From contig MWEK01000024.1 in NCBI GenBank assembly GCA_002070955.1, positions 1 through 64,000 of the forward strand: 64,000 nt of DNA, read 5' to 3'. The position numbers and the translations under genes were made by a program. Below are positions 1-11,500 of this stretch, piece after piece. The number at the start of each line of letters is the position of its first letter. Positions within the stretch are counted from its first letter, which is position 1. The stretch comes from Planctomycetes bacterium ADurb.Bin069. GTDB taxonomy: Bacteria > Planctomycetota > UBA8108 > UBA8890 > UBA8898. The notes beneath the pieces are model-generated. The model did no database searches and had not been told where the DNA came from. It worked only from the letters and a program-made list of their open reading frames with translations.

Positions 1-2463
1 GCCTTCGGTCGCCACGCCCTCGATGACGCCGCCGCGCCTGAGGACGAGCGTGATCGGCGCGCTCACCTGGTCCCGAGACAACGCCACCGGCACGGCTTCC
101 GACGGCGCGAATTCGTCGTGAACGGCGCTTACCAGGTACTCGCCTTCGGCGAGGTGCTCGACGAGGAAGCCGCCGTCGGCGTCGCTCAAGCCCTCGGGCG
201 CATTGGCGTCGACGTGCAGCCTAGCGCCGGCCAGCCCAAGCATCTCCTTGAGCAACGCTATCCCACCATCGCCTCCCTTCAGTTCGACACGGATCGTCGC
301 GCCCTCGACGGGCGCGCCGTCTCCCAGCGTCACGCGGCCGCGTACGGCAGCGCCGGCGGTGACGACGATCTTCACGCCTTGGTAGTCCTGGCCCGCGGCG
401 ACCTCGATCGTGTCGGAGCGGCCGGGCGCAAACCCCGGCACCGTGGCCTCGACCACGGCCTTCCCGACCGGCGCCGAGACGCTGTAGTTCCCGTCCTCGC
501 CCACCTCCGCGGTATCCTGGCCACGCATGTTGTGCACAAACTCGGCCTGCAATATTTTGACGCTTTCCGGGAGGGAAGTTTCCCCGGTGGACCGCGCAAA
601 CACCTTCCCAACTACGCCGGGCGCCTCGCCGGCACCGGTAACGACCCTACCGCTGATCCGGCCGTGCTTGGCGAGCCTGAGTTCGACGGTTTGCGCCCCG
701 GCGGGAACGTCCGGCGCAGTCGCGGAGGAGTAGCCCGGTTTGGACGCCTTGAGCGTCAAGCTCTGCCCCTCGAGGCCGTTCAGCACGAACTGCCCCTCCG
801 CGTTGGTGCGGGCGGGTCTCCGCTCGCTCAACGGTGCGGACGCCGACTCCCGCGGGCACCACACCCAGACCTCCGCGTCCTCGATCGGAGCACCAAGGGT
901 GTCGAGCACCACGCCGGCGAGCACCGTCTCCCCGGCGGTTTTCTCCATGATGAGAACCACGCCGGTTACGTCCGTGACGCCGTCCAGGCTGACGGATTTC
1001 GTGCGCTCCCGCGAGCGTGACCCGAAGGACCAGGGGGGGCTCACGCTCAACCGCCGCTCGCCGGCGCCGAGCCCTTCGAACGTGAAGGCGCCGGTCTCGT
1101 CCGCGACCGTCTCTTTGGCTTCTTTGTCACCCGCGCGAAGCTCGGGATAGCTGTATGTCAAATAGACCGTGACCCCCGGCGCCACCGCTCCGTCGGGGTG
1201 CAGCACCAAGCCCGAGACCCGGCACCCTTCCGTCAGAAGCAGATTGACCTCGGCCCGCGGGCGCTCGGCGCTGAGCGCGACGACCTCGGAGGCCCATTCT
1301 GCAAACCCTTCCTTCTCCGCCCAGATGCGGTACTGCCTGTCAAGCGGCAGGGCGTCGAATTTGTACGCTCCGTCGTCGCCCGTTCGGATCTCCATCGACC
1401 CCGGGATGTCATCCTGGAGGGCCTCCGGCGTGATTTCGGCGAGCCTGACCTCCACGCTAACCTCCGCAAGGGCCTGCTGGTCCTGGCCGGACACGACTCC
1501 GAAGATCGTGCCGCCGCGGCTCACGAGGAAATCGACCCCCGCGGCCTCGATGCCCTTTTCCAGCACCACGCTTCGGCCGTCCTGCCAGCGGGGGACGCGG
1601 ACCGACAGGTATTCAGAGTCACCCGAGTGCAGCCATACGCGGTACTCGCCGAGCCGCAGGCCTTGGAGCGCGTAGGCGCCATCGGCGCCCACAACGGCCA
1701 AGGGCGCACCGGACTGGAAGAAGGCCACCACGGGCGACGCTTCTGGCTCGAAAACGCTCGCGAGGACGATCATGCCGGCGGCCGGCGCACGCGTTTCGCG
1801 GTCGAGCACCCTGCCGGAGATCGCGCCCCCCGGCTCGAGCACGAAACTCACCTCGAATTCCCGGGGCGCCGCCGCGAAGTCAGGCGGAGCGTCGGCGATG
1901 GGCGCTTCCTCCTCAACCGACTCCGCGACTTCCTTGACTTGCGTTTCGTATCCCCCGCCAGCGACGACGATAGAGCCGGGGTCCTCGGCTTCGGGGATCT
2001 CGAGCTCGTAGGCGCCGTCAGCCCCCGTCGTCGCCGCGAGGCTGTTGGCGAGCGCCGCTCGGATCTCCGCATCGGGAATGTGTCCTGTACCGCCGGTCTC
2101 GCTGAAGGCGTTCGCGTCGTGGATCCAGTCCTCCAGCGTTTTCGCGGACTCCGGCACCCAGCGCACGTGCATGCCTCCGAGCGGCGTTCCGTCCTTGTCG
2201 GACACCGTGCCGAAGACGCGCGCGCGCTGCGCGCCCTCCCTGCCGGGCGCGGACGCAACGGGCGCGGCCGGCGCGCCGGTCGCATCGCCGCTCCCGGCCG
2301 TGTCAACCCCTTCCGCAGGCGCGGCCGGCACAGGAGGGGCGCTCTTCTCGGGCGGAGCCCCGGAATCACACCAGAAAAGAAGCACCGCGCACACGACGAT
2401 AGCGAGAAGGGACGCCGCGACCAGCGACGCGCGCCCGCGGCGGCAACGGCCTTGCGAATGCAT
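1..2463 (-). CDS. membrane-anchored protein with carboxypeptidase-regulatory-like repeats (3' end outside window)
   Basis: Reading from ATG at 2463 down to base 1 gives 821 uninterrupted codons, so the C-terminus lies beyond the left edge. A GGGGGGTGA ribosome site precedes the ATG. Residues about 12-33 form one hydrophobic segment (LVAASLLAIVVCAVLLF), followed by a Pro/Ala-rich linker, so the bulk is probably extracytoplasmic. The rest is a series of beta-sandwich modules of the carboxypeptidase regulatory-like type. Typical repeated pieces are GRVLDRETRAPAAGMIV, GVVSGQDQQALAEVSVEV and GRVTLGDGAPVEGATIRV, each with a later D-G-x-Y/F-x-F or GL/GEY turn. Such repeats are common in planctomycete and myxobacterial surface proteins. 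No catalytic domain is visible in the part seen; function unknown. Confidence 0.88.
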   Translation of the reverse strand, partial: MHSQGRCRRGRASLVAASLLAIVVCAVLLFWCDSGAPPEKSAPPVPAAPAEGVDTAGSGDATGAPAAPVASAPGREGAQRARVFGTVSDKDGTPLGGMHVRWVPESAKTLEDWIHDANAFSETGGTGHIPDAEIRAALANSLAATTGADGAYELEIPEAEDPGSIVVAGGGYETQVKEVAESVEEEAPIADAPPDFAAAPREFEVSFVLEPGGAISGRVLDRETRAPAAGMIVLASVFEPEASPVVAFFQSGAPLAVVGADGAYALQGLRLGEYRVWLHSGDSEYLSVRVPRWQDGRSVVLEKGIEAAGVDFLVSRGGTIFGVVSGQDQQALAEVSVEVRLAEITPEALQDDIPGSMEIRTGDDGAYKFDALPLDRQYRIWAEKEGFAEWASEVVALSAERPRAEVNLLLTEGCRVSGLVLHPDGAVAPGVTVYLTYSYPELRAGDKEAKETVADETGAFTFEGLGAGERRLSVSPPWSFGSRSRERTKSVSLDGVTDVTGVVLIMEKTAGETVLAGVVLDTLGAPIEDAEVWVWCPRESASAPLSERRPARTNAEGQFVLNGLEGQSLTLKASKPGYSSATAPDVPAGAQTVELRLAKHGRISGRVVTGAGEAPGVVGKVFARSTGETSLPESVKILQAEFVHNMRGQDTAEVGEDGNYSVSAPVGKAVVEATVPGFAPGRSDTIEVAAGQDYQGVKIVVTAGAAVRGRVTLGDGAPVEGATIRVELKGGDGGIALLKEMLGLAGARLHVDANAPEGLSDADGGFLVEHLAEGEYLVSAVHDEFAPSEAVPVALSRDQVSAPITLVLRRGGVIEGVATEG

Positions 2464-2638
2464 GCGTCACCCCCCAAGAGCGTGATCCCACGACGGGTCT
2501 CTCCCCACCATAATCACGCGGACGGCGCCGCTTTTCAACCTAATTCGCCCCGCGCAGGGCGCGGCGGCGAGCGCTCCGTCATTCGGTCCGTGCTCGGCGC
2601 CGCGTGCCCGCTCCGCCGTGGCGCCGTTCCCCGGGCGA

Positions 2639-2647
2639 TGGTACGAT
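2639..2647 (+). promoter_or_regulatory. extended -10 promoter TGGTACGAT
   Basis: TG-G-TACGAT lies 27 bases before the ATG at 2674. No -35 match is seen at the usual distance, as expected for an extended -10 element. The in-frame ATG at 2638 overlaps this element, which argues for the start at 2674. Confidence 0.4.
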
Positions 2648-2673
2648 TGCCGGAAGATTCCACGGAAACGCCT

Positions 2674-4092
2674 ATGCGCCGCGCGCTCCGGACACAGGAA
2701 GAGATCCTCGCCCGCAAGCTTCTCAACTTCCTAGGGGGCTGCGCCGCGCTGATCGTGTTCGCGGGCATCGTCTTCCACTTGGCGTCCACACCGCCCGGCG
2801 CGCTGCCGGCCGCCGCTCCGCCATCCGCGGCGGGATCGGCGGAGACTTCGGAAGATGTCGCGGCCGCGTTCAACGACCGGCTCGCGCGGGTGCGGCTCGG
2901 CTCGGCGCCGCTTCCGGAGCGCCTGCGCGAGGCCGAGTCGTTGCTGGCCCGGGCCCCCACCCCCACGATCCGCCGCCAGGTCGAGGCGCTGCTCCAGGAG
3001 CTGTCACAGGAGGCCGACGCCGCCGCTATCGACGCTTTCAACTCCCTCAGGCAGCAAAACGCGGCCCTGGCCGCGGAGAATCGTTTCGATGCCATCGACG
3101 CGGCGCTCGCCAAGTTTCAAGCCGAGAACCCGCGCCTCGCGGAACTGGTCAACGGCGAACGCAGGCTTCTGGCCAAGCGGCGCGACGCGGCCTTCGCCAT
3201 GAAGGAGGCCGCCGCGCACGCGGCGATCGCGCGGGGCGATGTCGCCGCCGCGGCGCGGCTGGCCGAGGAGGCCCGCCCGTTGGTAAGCCCTGATGAGGCG
3301 GTCTTGATCGACACCTGGGTTTCCCAGGCCGAAACCCGCCGCGGGGGCGCGCCCGACACCGCCCCCTCCGCGGAAACCGGGCCCGACATCGCCGCGGCGC
3401 CGCTCCGGCCCGTCGAACCGGACAAGCCGGACGAGACGCCTGTCGAACCCTCCGAAACCGACGCGCAACCCTGGGAACCCGAGCCAAGGCCGGCGTCCCC
3501 CGAAGAGCCCGCGGCGCCCTTCGCCGGCATCGTCACCGCCGGCCTAAGCGGCACCTTCGTCATCCCCGAGGAACGGAGCGCGGCCATGGTTAACGCCGCC
3601 GGCGCGACGATCTGCGCCGACACCCTCGTCCCCGAACAGGATCTCGTCGAGCATCTCACGCGGGGAAGCCCCCTGTGGATCCTCGGCGTCCCCGTCCAGA
3701 AAAGAGGCATGACGGCGGAGTTCGGCGGGGAGACCGTGCAGCGCACCATCGAGAAGGCCCGCGTCGGCATCGCCGGCCGGGACTTTCTCCCCGACCTCGC
3801 CTGGGAAGACCCCGCCTGCAAGGGTCGCCGCTGGCTCTTCGGGACGGTGGAACTGGCCTACCCCGTGCTCCGCGTCACGGTCGAGGGCGCGACGTACACC
3901 TTGGACACGGCGGCTCCGCTGCCGCGCATTGTCCGCCGCGCCAAGACGACGACGCTCCCCGCGCTTACCGAGGGCGCCGGCGTCTGGGTCAAGGGCCTGC
4001 GCCGGGGAACCGCCATCACGGCGGAGGAACTGACCGTCCTCGCTCCGGAGCTGGCCGGCGACGAAGCGTACAAGGCGCTCTTCTCGAACTGA
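2674..4092 (+). CDS. membrane-anchored protein of unknown function, Pro/Glu-rich linker
   Basis: 472 aa, not recognised as a named family. A single hydrophobic segment at about residues 14-35 ([20 protein letters not shown]) looks like an uncleaved anchor. Residues about 50-215 are Ala/Glu/Arg-rich and probably helical ([20 protein letters not shown]). Residues about 220-285 are a Pro/Glu linker, and the last 190 residues are a more globular beta-rich domain with two Cys. An ATG at 2638 is also in frame but sits inside the likely promoter, so 2674 is preferred; the ribosome site is weak either way. It is transcribed towards the topoisomerase genes but separated from them by 128 bases with their own promoter. 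The 396-aa protein at 49538-50728 has the same plan (anchor, Pro-rich linker, soluble domain). Confidence 0.8.
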   Translation: MRRALRTQEEILARKLLNFLGGCAALIVFAGIVFHLASTPPGALPAAAPPSAAGSAETSEDVAAAFNDRLARVRLGSAPLPERLREAESLLARAPTPTIRRQVEALLQELSQEADAAAIDAFNSLRQQNAALAAENRFDAIDAALAKFQAENPRLAELVNGERRLLAKRRDAAFAMKEAAAHAAIARGDVAAAARLAEEARPLVSPDEAVLIDTWVSQAETRRGGAPDTAPSAETGPDIAAAPLRPVEPDKPDETPVEPSETDAQPWEPEPRPASPEEPAAPFAGIVTAGLSGTFVIPEERSAAMVNAAGATICADTLVPEQDLVEHLTRGSPLWILGVPVQKRGMTAEFGGETVQRTIEKARVGIAGRDFLPDLAWEDPACKGRRWLFGTVELAYPVLRVTVEGATYTLDTAAPLPRIVRRAKTTTLPALTEGAGVWVKGLRRGTAITAEELTVLAPELAGDEAYKALFSN

Positions 4093-4121
4093 GGCGCCGC
4101 GGCGCCGGCGCCGTTCCCTGC

Positions 4122-4150
4122 TTGATTTCCCCCTCCCCTTGCCTTATAAG
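4122..4150 (+). promoter_or_regulatory. sigma70-type promoter for topoisomerase operon
   Basis: TTGATT (4122-4127), 17-base spacer, TATAAG (4145-4150), placed 70 bases before the subunit A start. Four and five of six bases match the consensus. Confidence 0.5.
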
Positions 4151-4220
4151 AGTCTCTTTCGCCGGATGCCGCACTCGCCGTCGGGCGGGCGGCGCCCGGA
4201 GACGGAAGCGTGAAAGAAAA

Positions 4221-6602
4221 ATGAACACAGGCATTCGGTCCGTGGCGCTCCACGACACGGCGCGGCGGCGCTACCTCACCTATGCGCTCTCGGTTATCCA
4301 GAGCCGCGCCCTGCCTGATGTGCGCGATGGACTCAAGCCGGTCCAGCGGCGCATTCTCTACACGATGCACCACAACCTCCGCCTGGCGTCGTCGCGGCCG
4401 CCCCGGAAGTGCGCCGCTGTCGTCGGGGAGGTGCTCGGACATTACCACCCTCACGGCGACCAGGCCGTTTACGAGGCGCTCGTGCGCATGGCGCAGCCCT
4501 TCGCCATGCGCGCGCCTCTCGTGGAAGGCGTCGGCAACTTCGGCTCGCTGGACGGCGATCCGCCCGCCGCGTACCGCTACACGGAATGCCGCCTGACGCC
4601 CCTGGCCGAAGAACTCCTCCGGGAACTCCCCCAGGAGACGGTGGAGCGCCGGCCGACCTTCGACGGCCAGTCCGAGGAGCCGGTGGTCCTGCCCGCCCGC
4701 CTTCCCAATCTCCTGGTCAACGGCGCCACGGGCATCGCCGTCGGGATGGCCACCAGCATTCCGCCCCACAACCTCGGCGAAATCATCAAGGCATGCACGA
4801 CGCTGATCGATGCGCCGTCCACGACGACGGCCCAACTCCTGCGCATCATCAAGGGCCCCGATTTCCCCACCGGCGGCGAAATCCTCGAAACCCGCGAGGA
4901 TCTGCGCGCCGTCTACGAGACCGGCGCGGGCTCGATCCGCCTCCAAGGCCGGTACAAGGTCGAGCACGGCCCCCGCGACGGCGCCGCTGTCATAATCACC
5001 GCGATCCCCTACCAGACCAACAAGGCGGCCATCGTCGCTGAGATCGGGCGCCTGGTCCTCGAGCGCAAAATGCCTCTGGTGACCGATGTCCGCGACGAGT
5101 CCACCGACGATGTCCGCATCGTCGTCGAGTTGAAGCGCGGCGCCGATCCCGAACTCGTCATGGCCTTTTTGTACCGCCACACCGCCCTCAGGACGCGCTT
5201 CCCCGTGAACCTCACGGTGCTGGTGCCCGGCGGCGCGGGCGAGGCCCTCGTCCCGGCCCGCATCGGCCTGAAGGCCATGCTCGAACACTTCCTGGCTTTC
5301 CGCCGCCAGGTCGTCAAGCTCAGGCTCGAGCACGCCCTCAGGCTGCTCCGGGAGCGCATCCACATCCTGGAGGGCTTCCGGAAGATCTTCAACCGCCTCG
5401 ACGAGGCCATCGCGATCATCCGCCGCAGCGACGGCAAGGAGGATGCCGCCGCCAAGCTCGCCCAGCGCTTCGCCCTGGATGCCCGCCAAACCGACGCAAT
5501 CCTGGAAACCAAGCTCTACCGGCTGGCCCGCCTCGAGATCAAGAGAATCCTCGACGAGCTCGCCGAGAAGCGCCGCGAGGCGGAGCGGATCGAGCGCATC
5601 CTGCGCAGCACCCGAAGCCTGTGGCGTCTAGTGAGGGAAGAACTCGAGGAGGTGGCGCGCGCCTATGCGCAACCCCGTCTGACGCAGTTCGCCGCCGCGG
5701 CCGACGCCGAGCCGGAGTTCAACGCCGAGGACTTCATCGAGGACGAAGACGTCCATGTCGTCGTGAGCCGCGACGGCTGGGTCAAGCGCGTCGGGCGCGT
5801 CGCCGATGTGGCCAAGATCCGCCTCCGGCAGGGCGACAAGCTGTTGGGCATCATCGCCGGCAACACCAGGGCCGTGGCGGTGTTCTTCAGCAACTTCGGC
5901 TCGGCCTACTCGATCCGCATCAACGCCATCCCGGCGAGCCGCGGCTTCGGCGACCCGATCCAGCGCCTCTGCCGCTTCCGCGACGGCGAGCGCATCATCG
6001 CCGCGGTGAGCCTCGACGCCCGCGTCACTCCGAACATCGCCGCCCCCAAGGGCAACGGCGGCGAGCCCCCGCGCCACGCGGTGGCGGTCAACACGAGCGG
6101 CTACGGCCTGCGGTTCTCCTTGGAGCCCTTCGCGGAGATCTCCACCAAGTCCGGCCGCAAGTTCGCCCGGCTCCGCGAGGGCGAGGAGATCGCCGGCGTG
6201 GAGGTCATCGACGGCGGCGAGGTCCTGTGCTGCGCGACCCGGGCCGGCAAGGCGCTCCTGTGCAACGTGCGCGACATCAACTTTCTCTCCGGGGCCGGCC
6301 GGGGGGTCAAGGTCATCGGCCTGGCGCCCGGCGACCGCCTCTTGGGCTTCGGCGTGACGACGCACAAGCACAAGGGTCTGGTGGTCGTCAACGCGCGCGG
6401 CAGTCAACTTCAGATCACGCCGGCGCGCTACCGAGTCACGACCCGCGGCGGGCGCGGCTTCGCCCTCACCAAACGCACGGGCCTGGTGGATATCGCCGCG
6501 CCCGAGCCGGAGGCGCCGGCCCTGGGCGGTAAGAACGGGAACGGCCGCCAGGCCTCCGAGGCCCGCGAGGCCGAGGACGAGGCGGCCGAGGAACGGCAGT
6601 GA
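4221..6602 (+). CDS. gyrA: type IIA DNA topoisomerase subunit A (GyrA/ParC family)
   Basis: 793 aa. The breakage-reunion subunit of gyrase or topoisomerase IV. The winged-helix region reads [20 protein letters not shown] and is followed by GNFGSLDGD and the catalytic tyrosine in AYRYTE (Y120, equivalent to E. coli GyrA Y122). [20 protein letters not shown] and the coiled-coil tower follow. The C-terminal beta-pinwheel starts near residue 500, and near the end carries TTRGGRGF in place of a canonical GyrA box [16 protein letters not shown] is gyrase-like, but without a canonical GyrA box a ParC role or a second paralogue cannot be excluded. The residue at the quinolone-determining Ser83 position is Gln (Q81) and the Asp87 position is Glu (E85). 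ATG 4221 fits the family N-terminus. The B subunit follows 10 bases after the stop. Confidence 0.93.
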   Translation: MNTGIRSVALHDTARRRYLTYALSVIQSRALPDVRDGLKPVQRRILYTMHHNLRLASSRPPRKCAAVVGEVLGHYHPHGDQAVYEALVRMAQPFAMRAPLVEGVGNFGSLDGDPPAAYRYTECRLTPLAEELLRELPQETVERRPTFDGQSEEPVVLPARLPNLLVNGATGIAVGMATSIPPHNLGEIIKACTTLIDAPSTTTAQLLRIIKGPDFPTGGEILETREDLRAVYETGAGSIRLQGRYKVEHGPRDGAAVIITAIPYQTNKAAIVAEIGRLVLERKMPLVTDVRDESTDDVRIVVELKRGADPELVMAFLYRHTALRTRFPVNLTVLVPGGAGEALVPARIGLKAMLEHFLAFRRQVVKLRLEHALRLLRERIHILEGFRKIFNRLDEAIAIIRRSDGKEDAAAKLAQRFALDARQTDAILETKLYRLARLEIKRILDELAEKRREAERIERILRSTRSLWRLVREELEEVARAYAQPRLTQFAAAADAEPEFNAEDFIEDEDVHVVVSRDGWVKRVGRVADVAKIRLRQGDKLLGIIAGNTRAVAVFFSNFGSAYSIRINAIPASRGFGDPIQRLCRFRDGERIIAAVSLDARVTPNIAAPKGNGGEPPRHAVAVNTSGYGLRFSLEPFAEISTKSGRKFARLREGEEIAGVEVIDGGEVLCCATRAGKALLCNVRDINFLSGAGRGVKVIGLAPGDRLLGFGVTTHKHKGLVVVNARGSQLQITPARYRVTTRGGRGFALTKRTGLVDIAAPEPEAPALGGKNGNGRQASEAREAEDEAAEERQ

Positions 6603-6612
6603 GGAGCTGATC

Positions 6613-8523
6613 GTGGCCACGGCAGCGTACACGGCCAAGGACATCGAGGTTCTGGAAGGCCTGGATCCCGTCCGCAAGCGGCCCGCCATGTATATTGGGA
6701 GCACGGACCACCGCGGCCTTCACCAGCTCGTCTGGGAGATCCTGGACAACTCCGTCGACGAAGTCATCAACGGATACGCATCGCGCATCGATGTCGTGCT
6801 CGAGGCGAACGGACAGGAGATCGTCGTCGCCGACAACGGCCGGGGCATTCCCGTGGACCGGCACGAGAAGTACCGCAAGCCGGCGCTCGAGCTCATTATG
6901 ACGACGCTGCACGCGGGCGGAAAATTCGGCCACACGAACTACCGGCGCTCCGGCGGGCTGCACGGCGTGGGCGCGTCGGTGGTGAACGCCCTGTCGAAAT
7001 CCATGCGCGTGACCATCCACCGCGACGGCTACGAGTGGACGCAGGTCTACCGCAAGGGGAGCCCGGCGGGCGCCGTCCAGCGCGTCCGTCCCGTCTCGGG
7101 AAAACGCGGCACGACCATCGCCTTCACCCCCGACCCGGATGTCTTCAGCGTCACGCGCTTCAACGCCGCGCTGATCAAGGAGACCCTCGAGGCGCGCTCG
7201 TATCTCCACAAGGGCCTCAAGATCACCTTCCAGGACAAGACGACCGGCGAGGAGCACGTCTTCCACCACGAGGAAGGCATCTCCGCGTACCTCCGGCGCC
7301 TCACCGAGGCGCGCCGCGCCGCGCCGCTTCTGGACTTCGTCTTCTACTTCGAGCACAAGGAAGAGCCGGCCATGGAGGCGGCGATCCTCTGGACCGACGA
7401 GCGCAGCGAGTCCGTCCAGAGCTATACGAACGGCGTCCGCACCCTTTCGGGCGGAACCCACGAGCAGGGGCTGCGCGCCGGAGTGGTCAAGGCCATCCGC
7501 AACTACATGGAAACCCACGCCATCGCCCCCAAGGGCGTGACGACCACGGCCGAGGATATCCGCGAAGGCCTGTGCGCCATCCTCTCGACGTACGTGCCCG
7601 AGCCGCAGTTCCAGGGGCAGACCAAGGACCGCCTGAACAATCCGGAGATGACCAGCCTGGTGGCTTCGGCGGTGGCTCCGGCGCTGGAGCGCCACCTGAA
7701 CGAGAACCGCTCCATCGGCGATGCCATCGTGGCGCGCATCATCATGGCCGCGCGGGCGCGCATCGCCTCGCGCCAGGCCGCCGATGCCGTGACGCGCAAG
7801 AGCGCCGTCTCGCACCGCCTCAATCTTCCCGGCAAGCTGGCGGACTGTTCCTGCACGCAACCCGCCAAGAGCGAGCTTTTCATCGTCGAGGGCGACTCGG
7901 CCGGCGGCACGGCCAAGAGCGCCCGCGACCGCAAGACGCAGGCCATTCTGCCGCTGCGCGGCAAGATCCTGAACACCGAGCAGGCCGCCTCCGCCAGAAT
8001 CCTCGAGAACCAGCAGGTCGCCGACATTATCTCGGCCCTCGGCTGCGGCTTCGGCAAGGACTTCGCGGTCCACAAGCTGCGCTACCACAAGATCATCATC
8101 CTCACGGACGCGGATTCGGACGGCCACCACATCGCCACGCTGCTCCTCACCTTCTTCTACCGCCACATGCCGCAGCTTGTCCGCGACGGGTACCTCTACA
8201 TTGCCGAGGCGCCGCTTTATCGCATCACCATCGGCGACACGGCGCACCTGGCCCGCAGCGACCGGGAGAAGGAGCAGATCCTGGCGACCCACGCCGCCAC
8301 GCGCAAGGCGGCCATCACCCGCTTCAAGGGCCTGGGCGAGATGTCGTCGGCGCAGCTCAAGGAGACGGCCATGTCCCCCAAGACGCGCACGCTGCTCCGC
8401 GTGGCGCTCCCCGACGAACTTCTGGCCGACAGCACCATCGCCGCCCTAATGGGCAAGGATGTCGAGCCGCGCTTTCGCCTCGTGACCGAGGAGAAGGTCG
8501 GAGCGGACGAGCTGGATCTCTAG
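6613..8523 (+). CDS. gyrB: type IIA DNA topoisomerase subunit B (GyrB/ParE family)
   Basis: 636 aa, the ATPase/TOPRIM subunit. The GHKL ATP site shows E42 and N46 in WEILDNSVDE, then VADNGRGIP, and SGGLHGVGASVVNALS closing the lid. The transducer domain follows. The TOPRIM motifs are EGDSAGGTAKSARDRKTQ, PLRGKILN and DADSDGHHI. The end MGKDVEPRFRLV is typical. The short length means there is no E. coli-type insertion in TOPRIM. The start is GTG at 6613, with GAGGAGCT spanning the preceding stop, so it is translationally coupled to subunit A. The A-then-B order is the reverse of the usual gyrB-gyrA order. Confidence 0.94.
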   Translation: MATAAYTAKDIEVLEGLDPVRKRPAMYIGSTDHRGLHQLVWEILDNSVDEVINGYASRIDVVLEANGQEIVVADNGRGIPVDRHEKYRKPALELIMTTLHAGGKFGHTNYRRSGGLHGVGASVVNALSKSMRVTIHRDGYEWTQVYRKGSPAGAVQRVRPVSGKRGTTIAFTPDPDVFSVTRFNAALIKETLEARSYLHKGLKITFQDKTTGEEHVFHHEEGISAYLRRLTEARRAAPLLDFVFYFEHKEEPAMEAAILWTDERSESVQSYTNGVRTLSGGTHEQGLRAGVVKAIRNYMETHAIAPKGVTTTAEDIREGLCAILSTYVPEPQFQGQTKDRLNNPEMTSLVASAVAPALERHLNENRSIGDAIVARIIMAARARIASRQAADAVTRKSAVSHRLNLPGKLADCSCTQPAKSELFIVEGDSAGGTAKSARDRKTQAILPLRGKILNTEQAASARILENQQVADIISALGCGFGKDFAVHKLRYHKIIILTDADSDGHHIATLLLTFFYRHMPQLVRDGYLYIAEAPLYRITIGDTAHLARSDREKEQILATHAATRKAAITRFKGLGEMSSAQLKETAMSPKTRTLLRVALPDELLADSTIAALMGKDVEPRFRLVTEEKVGADELDL

Positions 8524-8540
8524 GGGCGCCGCCCCGCGGG

Positions 8541-8561
8541 GGGCGCGGCCGAGCCGCGCCC
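8541..8561. terminator. GC hairpin between convergent genes
   Basis: GGGCGCGGC and GCCGCGCCC form a perfect 9-bp stem with a CGA loop. It sits between the gyrB stop and the stop of the minus-strand gene at 8572. There is no T-tract on either strand, so termination activity is inferred from the position. Confidence 0.4.
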
Positions 8562-8571
8562 ATGGCTCGGT

Positions 8572-11500
8572 TTACTCGCGGCACCCGAGATTGTCCGGCG
8601 TCGGGTCCTCGCCTCTGGCCGGGAACGGCGGCGGCGGCGGCGCGCCCCCCGCGAAGAGATACGCGAGCAGCCGCACCGCATCCTCGACGCTGATTGCGCC
8701 GTCGTCATCCACATCCGCCGCATCCTCGCAGGGCACTCCGTGGTGGTGGAAAAGGTAGCGCAGGATTCGCGCGGCGTCCGAGACGTTGACGACGCCATCC
8801 TCGTTCACGTCGCCCCGCACGAAGACGGGCGCGTCGCCGTGGGTGTACACGTACCCGCCGGGCACGGCGACGACCCGGCCGCCGCCATCGGTGACGATCA
8901 CCGTCACGGTGCCCGCCGAAACAGCCGGCGGCGCGACCACGACAATCCGCGTCATGGTCGCCTCGCGCACCTCCGCCGCCTGCACCCCGAACAACACCGC
9001 GATCTCCGAGGCCGGCCCCTGGAAGTTTCTGCCGGCGATTTCCACGAGCTGCCCGCCGCCGACATCGCCGCTTTCCGGACTGATGCGCGTCACCTCCGGC
9101 TCCGGCACCACGTACCTGAACCCGGCCGGCAAGATCGATGACCGGCCGTCGGGGTTGAGCGCCCGCACGTCCACGGCGCCCCCGTCTTCCCCCGCCGGCA
9201 CCCGCACCGTGAGCGTCAGGGCATCGCCGTAGACGACCGCCGGACTCTCGCGTTCGCCGAAGAAGATCCTGACGCCTTCCTGGAAGCGCTCGCCGAACAC
9301 GGCGGCATCGATTTCGACGCCGACGGGAGCGCTGTCCGGCAGGACCGACACGACGTGGGGCCAATAGGCCACGTACTTGAAGCCCATGGCCAGCGTCGCG
9401 AACCAGCCATCGGGATTGACGACCCGCACGCCGACATCGCGGGTGCCGCGCTCGGAGGCGGCCGGCGTTACCACCGTCAGCGTGGCCGCATCGACGAAGG
9501 TCGTCTCGGGGCATTCGATGCCATCGATATACACCTTGGCGCCTTCGATGAAATCGGCGCCGCTCACCGTCACGGCGGTGCCGCCCTCGTCCGGCCCTTC
9601 CGCCGGGCTCAACGCGGCGATCTGCGGCGGAGGGTTCGTCGAATACGTGACGGCGAGCTCGGCGCGGCCGATCTCGGCATCCTCCGCATCCTGCGCCGTG
9701 AAAGTCAGCGTCGTCGTCCCCGGCAAGAGCGTCAAGGCGTACCGGCACCGCACCGGCGACGTCCATTGGACCGCCTGATCGATACGCTCGCCGTCCAGCA
9801 GAATCCGCCGCGCCGCCGGCGGCACATCCATTTCGACGACCAGATTCTCCTTGTTGGTCAGATAAGGGGACGCGGGGGCGCGGATCCGAAAAACCGTTTT
9901 GGGAATCTGATTCGTCACGATCTGGTTCCGCGCCGCCATGAAGGACCGGATCGAACTCGCGTCCGCCGGCCGCGGAAGACTCTCGTTGCTGAAGGTGCTG
10001 TAGGTCTTGACGTGGAAATCGAGAACCGCCGCGGCGCCGGCCGGCCCCGCGACGAGATCCTGGTAATACTGGTACATGCGGCGCTGGGCCGGGGCGTTGT
10101 TGAACATCTTGGACATGGCCGGGAACGCGCCCGTGACGAAGAGCGGCGCGCTGGTCTGGTTGGCCTCGAAGGTCAGGTCGGAGTCCCACGGCAGCAGGTG
10201 CCAGCGGGGATCCTCCACCGGGAGGTAGGCATAGGCGTTCTTGCCGCGGTTGTACCCGATGGTGTCCCAATCGCCGATGTAGAGCCGCACGGCCAGCGTG
10301 CCGAGCCACTGCTCCACGTCGACCCACCGCGGCAGCTCGGCGGGCAGGTTCGCCATGGACGTGGTTTGTACGAACCGGGTCAAGGCGATGAGCTGATCGT
10401 AGGGATCCCACTGCTCGTTGGTGCGCAGCTTGAAATACCAGCGATACGGCTCCTTATTCTCCCCGCGGTACGCGAACGTCGCCGTGCCGCCCCCATACAT
10501 GGCGGGATTGCCGTCGTTGAGGGCCTCGAACCAGTCGTCGATCTTGTAAAGCGTGCCGTGCTTGTCCTCGCCGTACCAGAATTCCAGGTAACGCTGGTCG
10601 ACTTGCTGGACATACTCGTAGACGTCCAGGTGCGCCGAGCCGTCGAAAACCCGCACGAACTGCATGTCGCTGTAGGGCAACGTCGTGCCCCGCGCCGTCC
10701 GTCCGAGCCAGCGGAACAGGTACTGCGCCGTGCGATCGCGCATCTTCGAGGCTTCCGTGTGCTGCCGGTCGAGGTTGAGCTCGCTGATGCGTCCGTGCAG
10801 CTTCGCGTCGCGGTTGAAGCGCACGCGGTACCCCGAGCCCCGGTTGCCGGGGCGGATCCAGGGGCTGCCGCGGTACCTCAGGCCGGCGTTGTGGTAGATC
10901 GTGTTGTCGTTGTACGCGAAGCTCATGGGAACGAGCGAGTTGCTCATGGGCAGGCGCGACGACAGGTTCGCGCGGTCCGCCGCCCGCATGATAAACCGGT
11001 AAACGGGGACTTCCGTCGCCTGCGCGGCCAGCGTTTGGTACACGTACGGCGCGCTCCGCCCCTCGGGCGGGAAGGTCGTGACGGCGCCCTGCGCATCCGT
11101 CGCCGTGATCCAAAACGCCACCACGGTGTTGAGCGCGTGCGCGGGAATGACCGCGCCCCACACGCCGTCGCCCGCCGCGCCGTCGCCGCTGGCCCCGTCA
11201 TCCGCCATGGCCAGGGTCTGCGCGGCGCCCGGGCTCGTGTCCGGGTGGTAGGTCAGCTCGACCTTGGCGATACCCCCCGAGTCCGAGGCCTGGCACGTGA
11301 CCGTCACCGATTGCCCCGCCCGGGGCACGGCCGGCGCCTGCGCCACGCGCCCGATCACAGGCCCCTGGTTGTCCGCCGCGGTGCTGTTGCGCGCCCCGGG
11401 CGTCCCGAGATTCTCGGGCACGGGTATCGCGGCGGTGTACACCAAATTGTTGGCGGGATTGAACGCCGCCGCCACGGAACGGACTTGAAACTGGTTGCAG

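Noticed and set aside
1198..2673. Long upstream plus-strand extension of the gene at 2674
   Set aside because: It is antisense to the regulatory-like repeat protein, and a transmembrane N-terminus and a promoter both support the later start.
3675..4220. Upstream extension of the topoisomerase subunit A frame
   Set aside because: It overlaps the end of the preceding gene; the family N-terminus begins at 4221 after a good promoter.
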